From Stomatohabitans albus (GTDB lineage Bacteria > Actinomycetota > Nitriliruptoria > Euzebyales > Euzebyaceae): DNA of 64,000 nucleotides. The stretch spans positions 501,790 to 565,789 of the forward strand of contig NZ_JAYKKE010000001.1 in NCBI RefSeq assembly GCF_036336025.1, in the 5' to 3' direction. Below, in pieces: positions 49,922-59,780 of the stretch; position 1 is the stretch's first letter; every line of letters starts with the position of its first letter. The notes under the pieces are model-generated. The model did no database searches. It was not told the origin of the DNA and was given only the letters and a program-made list of their open reading frames with translations. The position numbers were made by a program, and so were the translations under genes.

Positions 49922-51184
49922 ATGCGCGCGCCCTTGCCCAAAATCGAACCGTGGACACGCCCCCTCACGTGGGGATTACCAATTGAAACGGACCGGCTGA
50001 TCCTTCGTCCACTGAAACCAGGGGACGCAGAACCGCTCTTTGCGGCTATTCAACACAACTTGCCCCACCTGAGTAAATGGTTGTCTTGGGGTGAGCACTA
50101 CACAATTGATATGGCCAGACAATTTGAAGAAACATCAGTGCAGTCGCTCATTGCCCAGACCGATTTGCCATCCTTAGCGATACCGCTGCCGTTGCTGATT
50201 CTTTGGAAAGAAACGAATGAAATCATCGGGAGCCACGGCTTAGTCTCAATCAATGCCCAGTCACGCTCTGCCGAGATGGGCTATTGGGTGGCCGAGTCGT
50301 TTACGAATATCGGTATTGCTACGGAATCGAGTGCCGCCCTTATTACCCGTTGTTTGACCCCGAATGAACAAGGTGGATACGGGTTCAACCGTGTGTATAT
50401 CCGTCATGCCGGGTCGAATACGGCCAGTGGTGCGGTACCTCGAAAGCTGGGGATGCGGCGTGAAGGATGGGAACGTCAGTCCTTTGTGCTCCCTGGAAAT
50501 CGCCGTGATGACTTAATCACCTGGGGTGTCTTAGCTGAGGAATGGGACGGAGATGCCATGCGGACCACCTTGAAGAAACCTCGCCCTGACGTGGGTGTTG
50601 GTCCGCACCCTAAACCGTGGCCAGAAGGAGAGCACTACGACCCAAGGCTGTTAGCACACGGGGACAAACGCAATGTCACCGACCAGTATCGCTATTGGAC
50701 ACTTGAGGCAATTAAAGCAGATCTCGCTGCGAAGTCTCGTCCGTTTCATGTGGCTGTCGAAAACTGGCAGCACGACATGAATATTGGCACTGTTGTACGG
50801 TGTGCAAACGCGTTTGGGGCACGAGCCGTACATATTGTTGGGAAACGATCATGGAACCGACGGGGCGCGATGGTTACCGATCGCTATGTCGACATTTATT
50901 ATCACGAAGATGCACAAGCCCTTGCACAGTGGTGTGATAAACGGAATATCACGTTGATTGGGGTTGACCTTGTGCCCGGCAGCCAAAGCATCATCGATGT
51001 TCAACTCCCTGAGGCCGCAATGCTGGTATTTGGCCAAGAAGGGCCTGGATTAACGCCCGACATTATTCAAGCTGCTCAGATGGTTGTACACCTCCCACAG
51101 CAAGGCTCCACACGATCAATTAATGCGGGTGTTGCAGCTGGAACGGCAATGATGTTGTGGACCGCACAGCATCGGGCACCGTAA
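49922..51184 (+). CDS. Fusion of GNAT acetyltransferase and SPOUT (TrmH/SpoU) RNA methyltransferase
   Basis: Residues about 20-205 are a RimJ/RimL-type GNAT domain: ETDRLILRPLKPGDAEPLF, EMGYWVAESFTNIGIATESS and KLGMRREGWERQSFV. Residues about 245-415 are a SPOUT RNA methyltransferase with the three knot motifs: IGTVVRCANAFGARAV, MLVFGQEGPGLTPDI and GSTRSINAGVAAGTAMM. The first would acetylate a protein N-terminus (ribosomal protein type), the second would 2'-O-methylate RNA. The linker of about 40 residues is charged. The fusion is in one frame with no stop between. Confidence 0.88.
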   Translation: MRAPLPKIEPWTRPLTWGLPIETDRLILRPLKPGDAEPLFAAIQHNLPHLSKWLSWGEHYTIDMARQFEETSVQSLIAQTDLPSLAIPLPLLILWKETNEIIGSHGLVSINAQSRSAEMGYWVAESFTNIGIATESSAALITRCLTPNEQGGYGFNRVYIRHAGSNTASGAVPRKLGMRREGWERQSFVLPGNRRDDLITWGVLAEEWDGDAMRTTLKKPRPDVGVGPHPKPWPEGEHYDPRLLAHGDKRNVTDQYRYWTLEAIKADLAAKSRPFHVAVENWQHDMNIGTVVRCANAFGARAVHIVGKRSWNRRGAMVTDRYVDIYYHEDAQALAQWCDKRNITLIGVDLVPGSQSIIDVQLPEAAMLVFGQEGPGLTPDIIQAAQMVVHLPQQGSTRSINAGVAAGTAMMLWTAQHRAP

Positions 51185-51260
51185 CACATGAGGAGAAAAA
51201 TCTTCCCTCTATCGCGGTTTTGACTGTACAAACAGTCCTCAGACCTTTACCGTTTGGAGT

Positions 51261-52880
51261 ATGAACGAACGCGCTGGAACTCCTGCTACCGAAGCTGACC
51301 TTATTAACCTCCAAGAAGTCCTTGATGCCTATTACGACATCAATCCCGACCCTACCGACCCCACCCAACAAGTCGCTTTTGGTACAAGTGGTCACCGAGG
51401 TTCCAGCCTGGACGGGGCATTTAATGATCTGCACATTGCCGCAATCACCCAAGCCATCGTTGAATATCGGCAACGGGCACACATCACCGGCCCTGTTTTA
51501 ATGGGTCGAGATACGCACGCACTCAGTGCGCCAGCATGGCAAACCGCCCTTGAAGTACTAGCTGGAAATGATGTGCCGGTATTGGTCGACAATGCAGATG
51601 GATACACCCCTACGCCAGCATTAAGTCACGCGATCATCACGTTGAACCGTGAAGGGAAGCAATGTGACGGCATTATCATCACACCTTCACACAATCCGCC
51701 GCGCGACGGAGGGTTTAAATACAACCCTCCCCACGGTGGTCCAGCAGACACGGATATTACGGATGTCCTTCAAACACGTGCCAATGAATTGATGCGTAAC
51801 CCACATGCAATCAAACGCCTATCGGGTGATAGCGCATCTTCGCACGCCGAACCGTTTGATTATATGGGCCGGTATGTCAATGACCTTCCGAATGTCGTTG
51901 ATATAACAGCTATTAAGAACGCTGGTGTTCGTATCGGTGCGGATCCGCTTGGTGGGGCCAGTGTTGCCTATTGGGGACGTATCGCGGAAACCTTTGGCCT
52001 TGACCTCACCGTTGTAAATCCCGAAGTAGACCCCCGCTGGTCATTTATGCCGTTGGATAAGGACGGCAAAATTCGTATGGACTGTTCAAGTGAAGCGGTC
52101 ATGACCAATGTCGTGAAGAATCGGCATAACTTTGACTTGTCTACCGGGAACGATGCTGATGCCGATCGGCACGGCATTGTAACCCCAGACGGTGGATTGA
52201 TGAACCCAAACCACTTTTTAGCGGTTTCGATTGATCACCTCTTCCAGTATCGTCCCCAATGGGGTAAGGACGTGGGCATTGGCAAGACGCTTGTATCGTC
52301 ATCCATGATTGACCGGGTTGTCGGTAAGCTTGGGCGCACCTTGGTGGAGGTACCGGTTGGCTTTAAATGGTTTGTACCGGGCCTGGTCAATGGCAGCATC
52401 GGCTTTGGTGGAGAAGAGAGTGCAGGGATGAGTTTCTTACGGATGGATGGAACCACCTGGGCTACGGATAAGGACGGCATTATTGCCGCTCTTTTGGCGG
52501 CTGAAATCATTGCGGTTCGTGGTGCCTCACCAAGCGTCATCTTCCAACGTTTTGCCGATGAATTTGGGTTACCTGCATATAGCCGAGTTGATACCCCAGC
52601 CACCCGTGAACAAAAAATCAAGTTGAAAGGCCTACGTCCAGAGGATGTGACCGCAAACGAATTGGCTGGGGACCCGATTATTGCCAAACTGACGAACGCA
52701 CCAGGCAATGATGCTCCTATCGGAGGTTTAAAGGTTGTAACCGACCACGCTTGGTTTGCAGCTCGCCCGTCGGGAACAGAAAACCAGTACAAGATTTATG
52801 CAGAATCTATGAAGGGAACCGACCACCTAATAATGGTTCAAGAACAAGCAAAAGACCTGGTCAACGCTGTACTAGGCTAA
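51261..52880 (+). CDS. pgm: Phosphoglucomutase (alpha-D-glucose phosphate-specific)
   Basis: The 539-residue enzyme interconverts glucose-1-phosphate and glucose-6-phosphate. It shows VAFGTSGHRGSSLDGAFN near the N-terminus, the phosphoserine loop TPSHNPPRDGGFKYNPPHGG, the metal-binding NDADADRHGIVTPDGG, the sugar loop GFGGEESAGMSFLR, and the phosphate-binding ARPSGTENQYKIYAES. This is the long PGM type common in actinobacteria. The start follows a TTTGGAG at 51253-51259. It precedes kgd by 51 bases. Confidence 0.96.
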   Translation: MNERAGTPATEADLINLQEVLDAYYDINPDPTDPTQQVAFGTSGHRGSSLDGAFNDLHIAAITQAIVEYRQRAHITGPVLMGRDTHALSAPAWQTALEVLAGNDVPVLVDNADGYTPTPALSHAIITLNREGKQCDGIIITPSHNPPRDGGFKYNPPHGGPADTDITDVLQTRANELMRNPHAIKRLSGDSASSHAEPFDYMGRYVNDLPNVVDITAIKNAGVRIGADPLGGASVAYWGRIAETFGLDLTVVNPEVDPRWSFMPLDKDGKIRMDCSSEAVMTNVVKNRHNFDLSTGNDADADRHGIVTPDGGLMNPNHFLAVSIDHLFQYRPQWGKDVGIGKTLVSSSMIDRVVGKLGRTLVEVPVGFKWFVPGLVNGSIGFGGEESAGMSFLRMDGTTWATDKDGIIAALLAAEIIAVRGASPSVIFQRFADEFGLPAYSRVDTPATREQKIKLKGLRPEDVTANELAGDPIIAKLTNAPGNDAPIGGLKVVTDHAWFAARPSGTENQYKIYAESMKGTDHLIMVQEQAKDLVNAVLG

Positions 52881-52931
52881 TGCAACTCACAGGGGGCATC
52901 GCCCCACCGATAAACGGTCAGAGGAGATAGG

Positions 52932-55900
52932 GTGTCCGAACCAGGCAATATTCCAAGTGCAAACTCGTGGATGGTTGAGGAGCTATACCAACAATTCTTA
53001 GACAATCCCGATGCGGTTCCTGAAACGTGGCATGACTTTTTCAGTGATTACCGGTCAGTTGAATCAACACGTCAGGTACCGATCAAGGCAGGTACGAAGC
53101 CATTACGATCGTCTGGTCAACCACCAGTCGTTACCTCTAGCACACGTGTCTATGCCGAGGAAATTGATCCCATATTGCCTCATCTTGGTGGGGTCCCCGT
53201 TCCTGATAACGCACACACCCTGCGTGGTGCCGCGAAAACAATTGCGGCCAATATGGTTGAGAGCCTTACCGTTCCAACGGCAACCAGCTTCCGAGAGATT
53301 CCTGCAAAACTTCTTGAGGTCAATCGGCGGACTATCAATGCACATCTCAATCGTACGTATCAAGGGAAAGTAAGTTTCACACAATTACTGGCCTGGGCAC
53401 TTGTGCGAGCCCTCAGCGCCCACCCTGGTATGCGCGCAATCTATGGGTTGGATCAACAAGGAAATCCTTGGGTTACCGAGGTTGAACATATCAACTTAGG
53501 CATCGCGGTGGACGTGGAACGTCGGGGAACACGTTCCTTACTCGTTCCGAATATCAAAGCAGCGGACACGATGACATTCACCGAGTTCTGGTCAACGTTT
53601 GAGCAAACAATCCGGCGAGTACTTCGCGGTGACCTTGATGCCAAAATGTTTGAAGGGACGACCCATACCCTTACAAATCCGGGTGGGGCAGGTACGGCCA
53701 TGAGCGTGCCACGATTAATGGCCGGCCAATCAGCCATTATCGGGGTCGGTGCGATTGAGTTTCCTGGGCAGCTCAAAGGTTCGGACCCAGCCACGATGGC
53801 TGAACTCGGGATTTCAAAAATTATTCAAACTACCTCCACGTATGACCATCGGGTCATACAAGGTGCCGAATCAGGTGCCTTTTTAAATACCTTTGAGAAT
53901 CTGCTCTTAGGTGCAGATGGTTTTTATGACGAGATTTTCACCGCGTTGCGGGTGCCGTATCATCCGCTTCGATGGACCAGTGATGCGGCGAGTGCAGTTC
54001 GTACGGACAAATATGTACGCGCCAAAAAACAGCTTGGTGTCCAGAACATCATCGGCAGTTATCGGACCCGTGGCCACTTAACCGCAAATACGAACCCACT
54101 TCAGGTAGCGCTCCCCGCACTGTATGAAGAGCTTGATCCGTTACATCACAATCTGACGATCTGGGATCTCGATCGTGTATTCCCTGTTGATGGCTTAGCT
54201 GGCCAGGACGAAATGACCCTCCGCCAAACGCTTACAACATTGCGAGATGCGTACTGCCGAACGTTGGCCATTGAATATATGCACAATGACCGCCCAGATA
54301 AGAAACGTTGGTGGCAAGAACGTATTGAGGGTGTAGAGGATGATGTTGATGGTGCTGACCGTGAACGTATCTTGCTGATACTGAATGAGGCTGAAGCATT
54401 TGAACGGTTCTTAGGGACAAAATATCTCGGCCAAAAACGCTTTAGCCTTGAGGGTGCAGAGAGCTTGATTCCTATGTTGGATGAGCTCTTTAATATTGCG
54501 GCTGATGATGAAGAGGTAACAAGTGCCGTTATCGGAATGTCACATCGTGGTCGCCTTAATGTGCTCGCCAATATCTTGAACAAAGACTTTGACCGTATCT
54601 TTGGTGAATTTGAAGATGCGATGGATACCAGTAGCTTGCAAGGCTCTGGTGATGTGAAGTACCACCTTGGACAGTCTGGGATACACGTCAGCCCAAAGGG
54701 TAATGAGATTTCAGTTACCCTGGCTGCGAATCCGAGTCATCTTGAAGCAGTAAACCCGGTGGTTGAAGGCATTGTGCGCGGTCGCATGGATGAGCTGGGC
54801 TTCCCGACACCACAAGAGAACAAGGATGAGCCTATCGGCACGGTTGGCCGGGTATTACCGGTCCTCATTCACGGTGATGCTGCCTTCATCGGTCAAGGTG
54901 TCGTTGCTGAAACCATCGGCATGAGCCGACTTGAGGGGTATCACACCGGCGGCACCATTCACATTATTATCAATAACCAAATTGGGTTCACGACCGCACC
55001 AGACCGCGCGCGATCAAGTGTCTATGCCTCTGACATGGCGAAAATCATCGGTGCTCCCGTCATGCACGTAAATGGTGACGACCCCGAAGCTTGCATTCGT
55101 GCTGTGCGTCATGCGATGGCCTATCGTGAGCGTTGGCACTCCGACATTGTGATCGACATGCTTTGTTATCGTCGACATGGTCACAACGAGAGTGACGAGC
55201 CTTCATTCACTCAGCCACAAATGTATGAGCGTATCAAGCAGCATCGCAGTGTTCGCAAGGTATACACCGATGCATTGCTGGCACGTGGTGAACTAAGTAT
55301 GGAAGAAGCCGAAGCCAATTTCGCATCATTCCAAGTTCGCCTAGATGAGGTACTCAGCCAGGTTCGTGAATCCGAACCAGTTGTTCCTCAAGATCAGCTA
55401 CCACCACCGCCACCCGTGATGGACATGGGCTTTACGATCGAAACGGGGGTAAGTCGTGAGCGATTAGATGCCGTTGCGAACACGCTGGCTGATATTCCCG
55501 AAGGATTTAACTTGCATCCGAAGCTAGCCAAGTTAGTTGATAAGCGCAGCTCGATGTTGGAAGAGAATCTGGTGGACTGGCCAATGGCTGAGCTTTTGGC
55601 CTTTGGCACCATTCTTCAAGACGGCATGAATGTTCGTATTGCGGGACAAGATGTGCCTCGAGCTACGTTCAGTCAACGCCATGCAACCTATCAAGACGCG
55701 GTTACGGGTAAGCGTTTTATTCCTTTGCAGTATCTCCCCGTTTCGGGCCAACCTAACGGGCCGGTACCTGATCGGGTCCGTGGCCAATTTCTTTGTTATG
55801 AAAGCCCCTTGAATGAGTTTGCCTGTCTCGGGTTCGAATATGGCTACTCATTGTCACGTATGGATTCGCTTGTGATTTGGGAAGCCCAGTTTGGTGACTT

Positions 55901-56642
55901 TGCGAATGGTGCCCAAATTATTATTGACCAGTTCGTGATGAGCGCATGGCATAAGTGGAAGCAAAACTCGGGGCTGGTTGTGCTATTGCCTCACGGGTAT
56001 GAGGGGCAAGGTCCCGAACATTCGAGTGCCCGCATTGAGCGGTTCCTAACGATGGCTGCCCAACACAATGTTGAAATCTGCCAGCCATCTACCGCAGCTA
56101 GCTATTTCCATTTACTCCGTCGCCACATGGCTCAGGACCCAACAAAACGCGTACCACTCATCGTGTTTAGCCCCAAATCAATGCTGCGTGCACCCGCAGC
56201 AATGAGTCCGACTGAGGAGTTCATTTCTGGCCGTTTCAAGCGCGTTCGGGTTGAACCAACGAATACCCTCCCCGTTGCCCCAGAGGCTGTTCAGCGGGTC
56301 CTTGTGTGTTCAGGGAAGGTCGCCCATGCACTAGAAACCGCACGGGGCAATAAGCCGATTGCTGTTGTTCGGGTTGAGCAGCTCTATCCGTGGCCTGGAG
56401 AGCGGCTGCGTGAAGCCTTGGATCGGTATCCCAATGCAGTGGAAATCGTTTGGGTTCAAGAGGAACCAGAAAACCAAGGTCCGTGGCCCTTTGTACGGCC
56501 CCGTCTCGAAGCCCTCGTTGCCGAACAAGCCACTTGTCGTGCCATCACCCGAGTAGCAAGTCCATCACCGGCCACTGGGTCACACACCGTGAGTGATCTG
56601 GAAGAGGCCACACTGATAGCACAGGCCATAGATATGGAGTAA
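52932..56642 (+). CDS. kgd: Multifunctional 2-oxoglutarate metabolism enzyme (Kgd/OdhA type)
   Basis: The 1236-residue protein combines an E1o tail peptide (NSWMVEELYQQFL), a variable Pro/Thr linker, an E2-like acyltransferase domain (about residues 90-335; the active-site region is STYDHRVIQGAESGAF), and a thiamine-diphosphate E1o (about 360-1236: MSHRGRLNVLANI, HGDAAFIGQGVVAETI, IIINNQIGFTTAPDRARSS, HNVEICQPSTAASYFHLLRR). This architecture is typical of actinobacteria, where it feeds the TCA cycle with the shared PDH components. GTG 52932 is preceded by GAGGAGAT. A terminator follows at 56659. Confidence 0.97.
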   Translation: MSEPGNIPSANSWMVEELYQQFLDNPDAVPETWHDFFSDYRSVESTRQVPIKAGTKPLRSSGQPPVVTSSTRVYAEEIDPILPHLGGVPVPDNAHTLRGAAKTIAANMVESLTVPTATSFREIPAKLLEVNRRTINAHLNRTYQGKVSFTQLLAWALVRALSAHPGMRAIYGLDQQGNPWVTEVEHINLGIAVDVERRGTRSLLVPNIKAADTMTFTEFWSTFEQTIRRVLRGDLDAKMFEGTTHTLTNPGGAGTAMSVPRLMAGQSAIIGVGAIEFPGQLKGSDPATMAELGISKIIQTTSTYDHRVIQGAESGAFLNTFENLLLGADGFYDEIFTALRVPYHPLRWTSDAASAVRTDKYVRAKKQLGVQNIIGSYRTRGHLTANTNPLQVALPALYEELDPLHHNLTIWDLDRVFPVDGLAGQDEMTLRQTLTTLRDAYCRTLAIEYMHNDRPDKKRWWQERIEGVEDDVDGADRERILLILNEAEAFERFLGTKYLGQKRFSLEGAESLIPMLDELFNIAADDEEVTSAVIGMSHRGRLNVLANILNKDFDRIFGEFEDAMDTSSLQGSGDVKYHLGQSGIHVSPKGNEISVTLAANPSHLEAVNPVVEGIVRGRMDELGFPTPQENKDEPIGTVGRVLPVLIHGDAAFIGQGVVAETIGMSRLEGYHTGGTIHIIINNQIGFTTAPDRARSSVYASDMAKIIGAPVMHVNGDDPEACIRAVRHAMAYRERWHSDIVIDMLCYRRHGHNESDEPSFTQPQMYERIKQHRSVRKVYTDALLARGELSMEEAEANFASFQVRLDEVLSQVRESEPVVPQDQLPPPPPVMDMGFTIETGVSRERLDAVANTLADIPEGFNLHPKLAKLVDKRSSMLEENLVDWPMAELLAFGTILQDGMNVRIAGQDVPRATFSQRHATYQDAVTGKRFIPLQYLPVSGQPNGPVPDRVRGQFLCYESPLNEFACLGFEYGYSLSRMDSLVIWEAQFGDFANGAQIIIDQFVMSAWHKWKQNSGLVVLLPHGYEGQGPEHSSARIERFLTMAAQHNVEICQPSTAASYFHLLRRHMAQDPTKRVPLIVFSPKSMLRAPAAMSPTEEFISGRFKRVRVEPTNTLPVAPEAVQRVLVCSGKVAHALETARGNKPIAVVRVEQLYPWPGERLREALDRYPNAVEIVWVQEEPENQGPWPFVRPRLEALVAEQATCRAITRVASPSPATGSHTVSDLEEATLIAQAIDME

Positions 56643-56658
56643 TACATGCCAATCGAAG

Positions 56659-56690
56659 GCCCCCAAACCAGTACGGTCTGGGGGCTTTCT
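56659..56690 (+). terminator. Terminator of kgd
   Basis: GCCCCCA (56659-56665) pairs with TGGGGGC (56679-56685); inside, ACC pairs with GGT after one mismatch, closing an AGTAC loop. TTTCT follows. It begins 17 bases after the kgd stop. Confidence 0.85.
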
Positions 56691-56871
56691 ATGAAATACC
56701 TGTGAGCTACCTGGCGCTTTGGAGAACCCATTAGGGCTGGGTTGGTTTAGGACCTAATCCAGACCTACATTGATGTATACATTAAATGAGGTTTGGAATA
56801 GTCCCCATCACCTATCCGGGTTGTGCGCAATGGTTAAGCGCTTTCATGATTCACCCCACCTTATAAATGCT

Positions 56872-58182
56872 CTAAAAGGGCAATATAGGGATATTGAGAC
56901 AAGCAGATAAAAATGCTGTCGTGGTATCGGCATCGTCCAAATGGCTAAGCTCACGAATTGAATGCATCCCGATGATTGGTTGACCCACGTCCACCGTTGC
57001 AATCCCTAATCGTGTTGCGGTAATTGGCCCAATAGTTGAACCACAGCGCTGATCAGCACGTGAGGTGAATGTTTGCAATGGCACTTCGGCTTGTGTTGCC
57101 GCCAAGTGTGCCCAAGCAGCCGTTAACCCGGTCGTGGCATAAGACTGATTGGCGTGGACCTTCAAACACGGTCCACCACCCAGTAGGGGATACTCCGTGT
57201 CGTCATAGCGATCCGCATAGTTGGGATGCCAACCGTGTGCAACATCTAAACTGACCAACCCACTTTTGGCAATCATGCGATATACCGCCTCGGTATCACC
57301 CCCTTGGGCATGAACAAGGCGGGCAAGGCTTTCTTGCACAAATGGCCCACCAGCACCTGTATTTGTTTCTGAGCCGATTTCTTCAAAGTCATAGCAGACA
57401 ACCGCCCGGCTAAACGGTGTTACCGGTTGGGTGTGCACGGCATCCATTAAGGCATGTACTGCGGTAAAGGTTCCCAAGAGGTTGTCTTGGCGCGCCGCGG
57501 AGAAAAAGCGCTGAGAAGCTCCACTTACCAAGGGTTGTTCAGTTGGAACAAGTACTAAATCATGGGTCAGTATGTCGCCTGGCGTGATGTCGAGCGCTTG
57601 GGCAATCACGTCATAGAGGGTGGGATCACCAGATAGCCCCCAAATTGGTCGTGTTTTCGTTTGGGCATTAAATGCAGTTCCAGTGCCGTCTCGGTCTGTG
57701 AGGTGAATTGCTACGTTCGCAATCCGAGTACAAGACCGTTCAAGGTGGACAAGATGGCAACTACCATCTTGGAGAATAACTCGCCCTGCTACGGTGAGGT
57801 CACGGTCAAACCAACTGCTATGTAAGATGCCGCCATACGGCTCAACATTGAGTAGCTGCATACCCCCGGTCTCGCGCATGGCATGGGGGCGAATCTTGTA
57901 GGTAGGACTATCTGTGTGTGCACCGATGAGCCGAAGGCCATGGTCAGCCAGGGGTTCACTACCCAACACCACAAATATGATTGAACCATCACGCCGAATA
58001 ATGACCTTGTCACCGGGTTCGGCATGCCACTGATTACCCTCATTCAATTCAGTAAACCCCCAACCGGTCGCAAGTTCTACCAAATGTGCAACCGTGTGAT
58101 ATGGCGTTGGAGACTGTACAAAATGCGTTATGAGATGGTCGCTAACGGGCTTGGCGAGATCAAAAGAAGCAGTATCAGACAT
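56872..58182 (-). CDS. M18 family aminopeptidase
   Basis: The 436-residue enzyme matches aspartyl/M18 aminopeptidases (DNPEP/ApeB type), which remove N-terminal acidic or other residues with two metals. Visible metal ligands: GAHTDSPTYKIRPH (His and Asp), DFEEIGSETNTGAGG (Glu-Glu), VSLDVAHGWHPNY (Asp) and GMHSIRELSHLDD (His). The N-terminal DHLITHFVQSPTPYHTVAHL is typical. It stands alone on the minus strand. The 229 bases between it and kgd hold the kgd terminator and a 10-base palindrome, ATGTATACAT, at about 56773-56782. Confidence 0.93.
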   Translation of the reverse strand: MSDTASFDLAKPVSDHLITHFVQSPTPYHTVAHLVELATGWGFTELNEGNQWHAEPGDKVIIRRDGSIIFVVLGSEPLADHGLRLIGAHTDSPTYKIRPHAMRETGGMQLLNVEPYGGILHSSWFDRDLTVAGRVILQDGSCHLVHLERSCTRIANVAIHLTDRDGTGTAFNAQTKTRPIWGLSGDPTLYDVIAQALDITPGDILTHDLVLVPTEQPLVSGASQRFFSAARQDNLLGTFTAVHALMDAVHTQPVTPFSRAVVCYDFEEIGSETNTGAGGPFVQESLARLVHAQGGDTEAVYRMIAKSGLVSLDVAHGWHPNYADRYDDTEYPLLGGGPCLKVHANQSYATTGLTAAWAHLAATQAEVPLQTFTSRADQRCGSTIGPITATRLGIATVDVGQPIIGMHSIRELSHLDDADTTTAFLSACLNIPILPF

Positions 58183-58317
58183 AGCTCCATTGTGAGCTAT
58201 TCAATCTGTGTTGACTGATACCAAGAGACCTTTTATTGAAGAGAGAAGTAACTTAACGCGAATAACATTCTTGAAGAAGAATTCCCTTTATCAAAAAAGT
58301 GCCATAAACTCACCCCT

Positions 58318-58863
58318 ATGGAACACCTGCAACATCCCAAAGCCGATTGGTACGCCGACCCGTCAGGTAAATACAGCCTTCGTTATTGGGACGGTGCCAC
58401 ATGGACAGGACACGTTTCTACTAATGGCAGCCAGGAGTGGGATGATCCTGCTGATGCGCCGAAGGCTTGGACCTCATCAACAGACCCAAATGTGCAGGCG
58501 GTCTATCGTGCCGGTATCGATGAAGATGTAGCCCAGTGGTTACAAGCGGTTGCTGACCAAGTTGATCAGCGCCTTGATCTCGTTGCGACGAACTGGCGTC
58601 AACGCCCTCAGCCAGAAACCATTCGTGCGTGTGCGTACGGCCTGTTATTAGGGCATCTGGCTACGATGTACCCTCTCGCAGAACAACAAATCAGTTTGGT
58701 TGCTGAATCACATGCTTCCTTTGTCAACATTCCGGCGGGAAATCGGCTTGGTACGTTCAAGGAAGTTGCTGCCGATCCTGCCCGTACTGCCTCTTGGCTT
58801 GGACCGATGCTAGGTACTGGAGAACCAGAAGCCGTAGTGCGTTTATTTGCTGACGGCGATTAG
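58318..58863 (+). CDS. DUF2510 domain protein
   Basis: The 181-residue protein begins with a DUF2510 motif (ADWYADPSGKYSLRYWDGATWTGHV, here split by position: WY.DPSG at residues 10-17 and RYWDGA.WT at 22-31). A helical C-terminal part (about residues 60-181) is unrecognised. DUF2510 occurs at the N-terminus of many actinobacterial proteins and is thought to be a binding module. A ribosome-binding site is not clear. It is followed by a good terminator. Confidence 0.75.
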   Translation: MEHLQHPKADWYADPSGKYSLRYWDGATWTGHVSTNGSQEWDDPADAPKAWTSSTDPNVQAVYRAGIDEDVAQWLQAVADQVDQRLDLVATNWRQRPQPETIRACAYGLLLGHLATMYPLAEQQISLVAESHASFVNIPAGNRLGTFKEVAADPARTASWLGPMLGTGEPEAVVRLFADGD

Positions 58864-58878
58864 AGGCGATTACGTGAG

Positions 58879-58904
58879 AAACCTGCCTAATAGGGCAGGT
58901 TTTT
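58879..58904 (+). terminator. Rho-independent terminator after the DUF2510 gene
   Basis: AAACCTGCC (58879-58887) and GGCAGGTTT (58894-58902) form a perfect 9-base stem with a TAATAG loop and end in a T run. It begins 16 bases after the stop codon. Confidence 0.9.
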
Positions 58905-59002
58905 GGTGGCAATATTCAATTATTCCCAAGATTTTCCAGGAATATCCTAGATCATCGTTTAACTAGGTCGGATTAGCCGATTCCCTCTGTCATACTGCAG
59001 AT

Positions 59003-59764
59003 GTGGAAACCATTGCCTTACCCGAAGAACGCCGCCAGCACATTCTCACCCGTCTTAATACCGACGGCCGTATTGAGGTTCCTGAAATTGCCAAGCAATT
59101 TGATACCTCGGTTGAAACAATCCGCAAAGACCTTATTGAATTGGAAAAGCGTGGACTTTTAAAGCGAGTCCACGGTGGTGCTTTGCCACTGAACCAGCAT
59201 CCGTCACCACTTGGTGATCAATCTGATGGCCCAACAGACACACAACGCCGTATCGGTGTTGCCGCAGCTGCTCGTTTGACGAACGGAGGGTCTGTACTCA
59301 TTGATGCTGGTACGACCACACAAGCGGTTGTCGAGGCCATCAAAACACCGACCGATACCGTTTTTATTACGAACTCTCTACGTGCTGCCGCTCATTTGGC
59401 CTCTGTAGCAACCACTCACTTCTTAGGCGGGGTCATCAATGCAGCCACGCTTGGAACTCATGGAGCTAAAACAGTCGACCAGCTCTACGCCCTACGTCCC
59501 GATTGGGTTGTCCTTGGCGCCGATGCTATAGATCCTGATTATGGGTGCTCATCAAGTGACCCGGAAATTGCCGAGGTAAAACGCAACATGGTCAGCCAGG
59601 CTACTCAAGTCATGGTTGTCGTTGAGGGCAGCAAGTTTACAACTCCAGCCCTCGTTCATTTTGCGCCGATTGACCACGTCGATGTGCTCATCACTAGCAA
59701 GGACCTACCCCAAGATGTGCGTGATGCCTTAGCAGAATACGACTGTGAAGTGATTTATACCTAA
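59003..59764 (+). CDS. DeoR-family transcriptional regulator
   Basis: The 253-residue regulator has an N-terminal DeoR helix-turn-helix (RRQHILTRLNTDGRIEVPEI, then FDTSVETIRKDLIELEKRG, KRVHGGALPL) and a C-terminal DeoRC sugar-phosphate sensor (SVLIDAGTTTQAVVEAI, VVLGADAIDPDYGCSSSDPE, VVVEGSKFTTPALV). The start is a GTG at 59003. Its targets are unknown: the genes that follow are prmA and an RNA methyltransferase, not the sugar genes usual for the family, so it may control distant operons. Confidence 0.92.
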   Translation: METIALPEERRQHILTRLNTDGRIEVPEIAKQFDTSVETIRKDLIELEKRGLLKRVHGGALPLNQHPSPLGDQSDGPTDTQRRIGVAAAARLTNGGSVLIDAGTTTQAVVEAIKTPTDTVFITNSLRAAAHLASVATTHFLGGVINAATLGTHGAKTVDQLYALRPDWVVLGADAIDPDYGCSSSDPEIAEVKRNMVSQATQVMVVVEGSKFTTPALVHFAPIDHVDVLITSKDLPQDVRDALAEYDCEVIYT

Positions 59765-59780
59765 TCATTGAGGTGCATTC

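Noticed and set aside
52235-52792. Minus-strand frame of 185 codons inside pgm
   Set aside because: Antisense shadow of a well-supported phosphoglucomutase.
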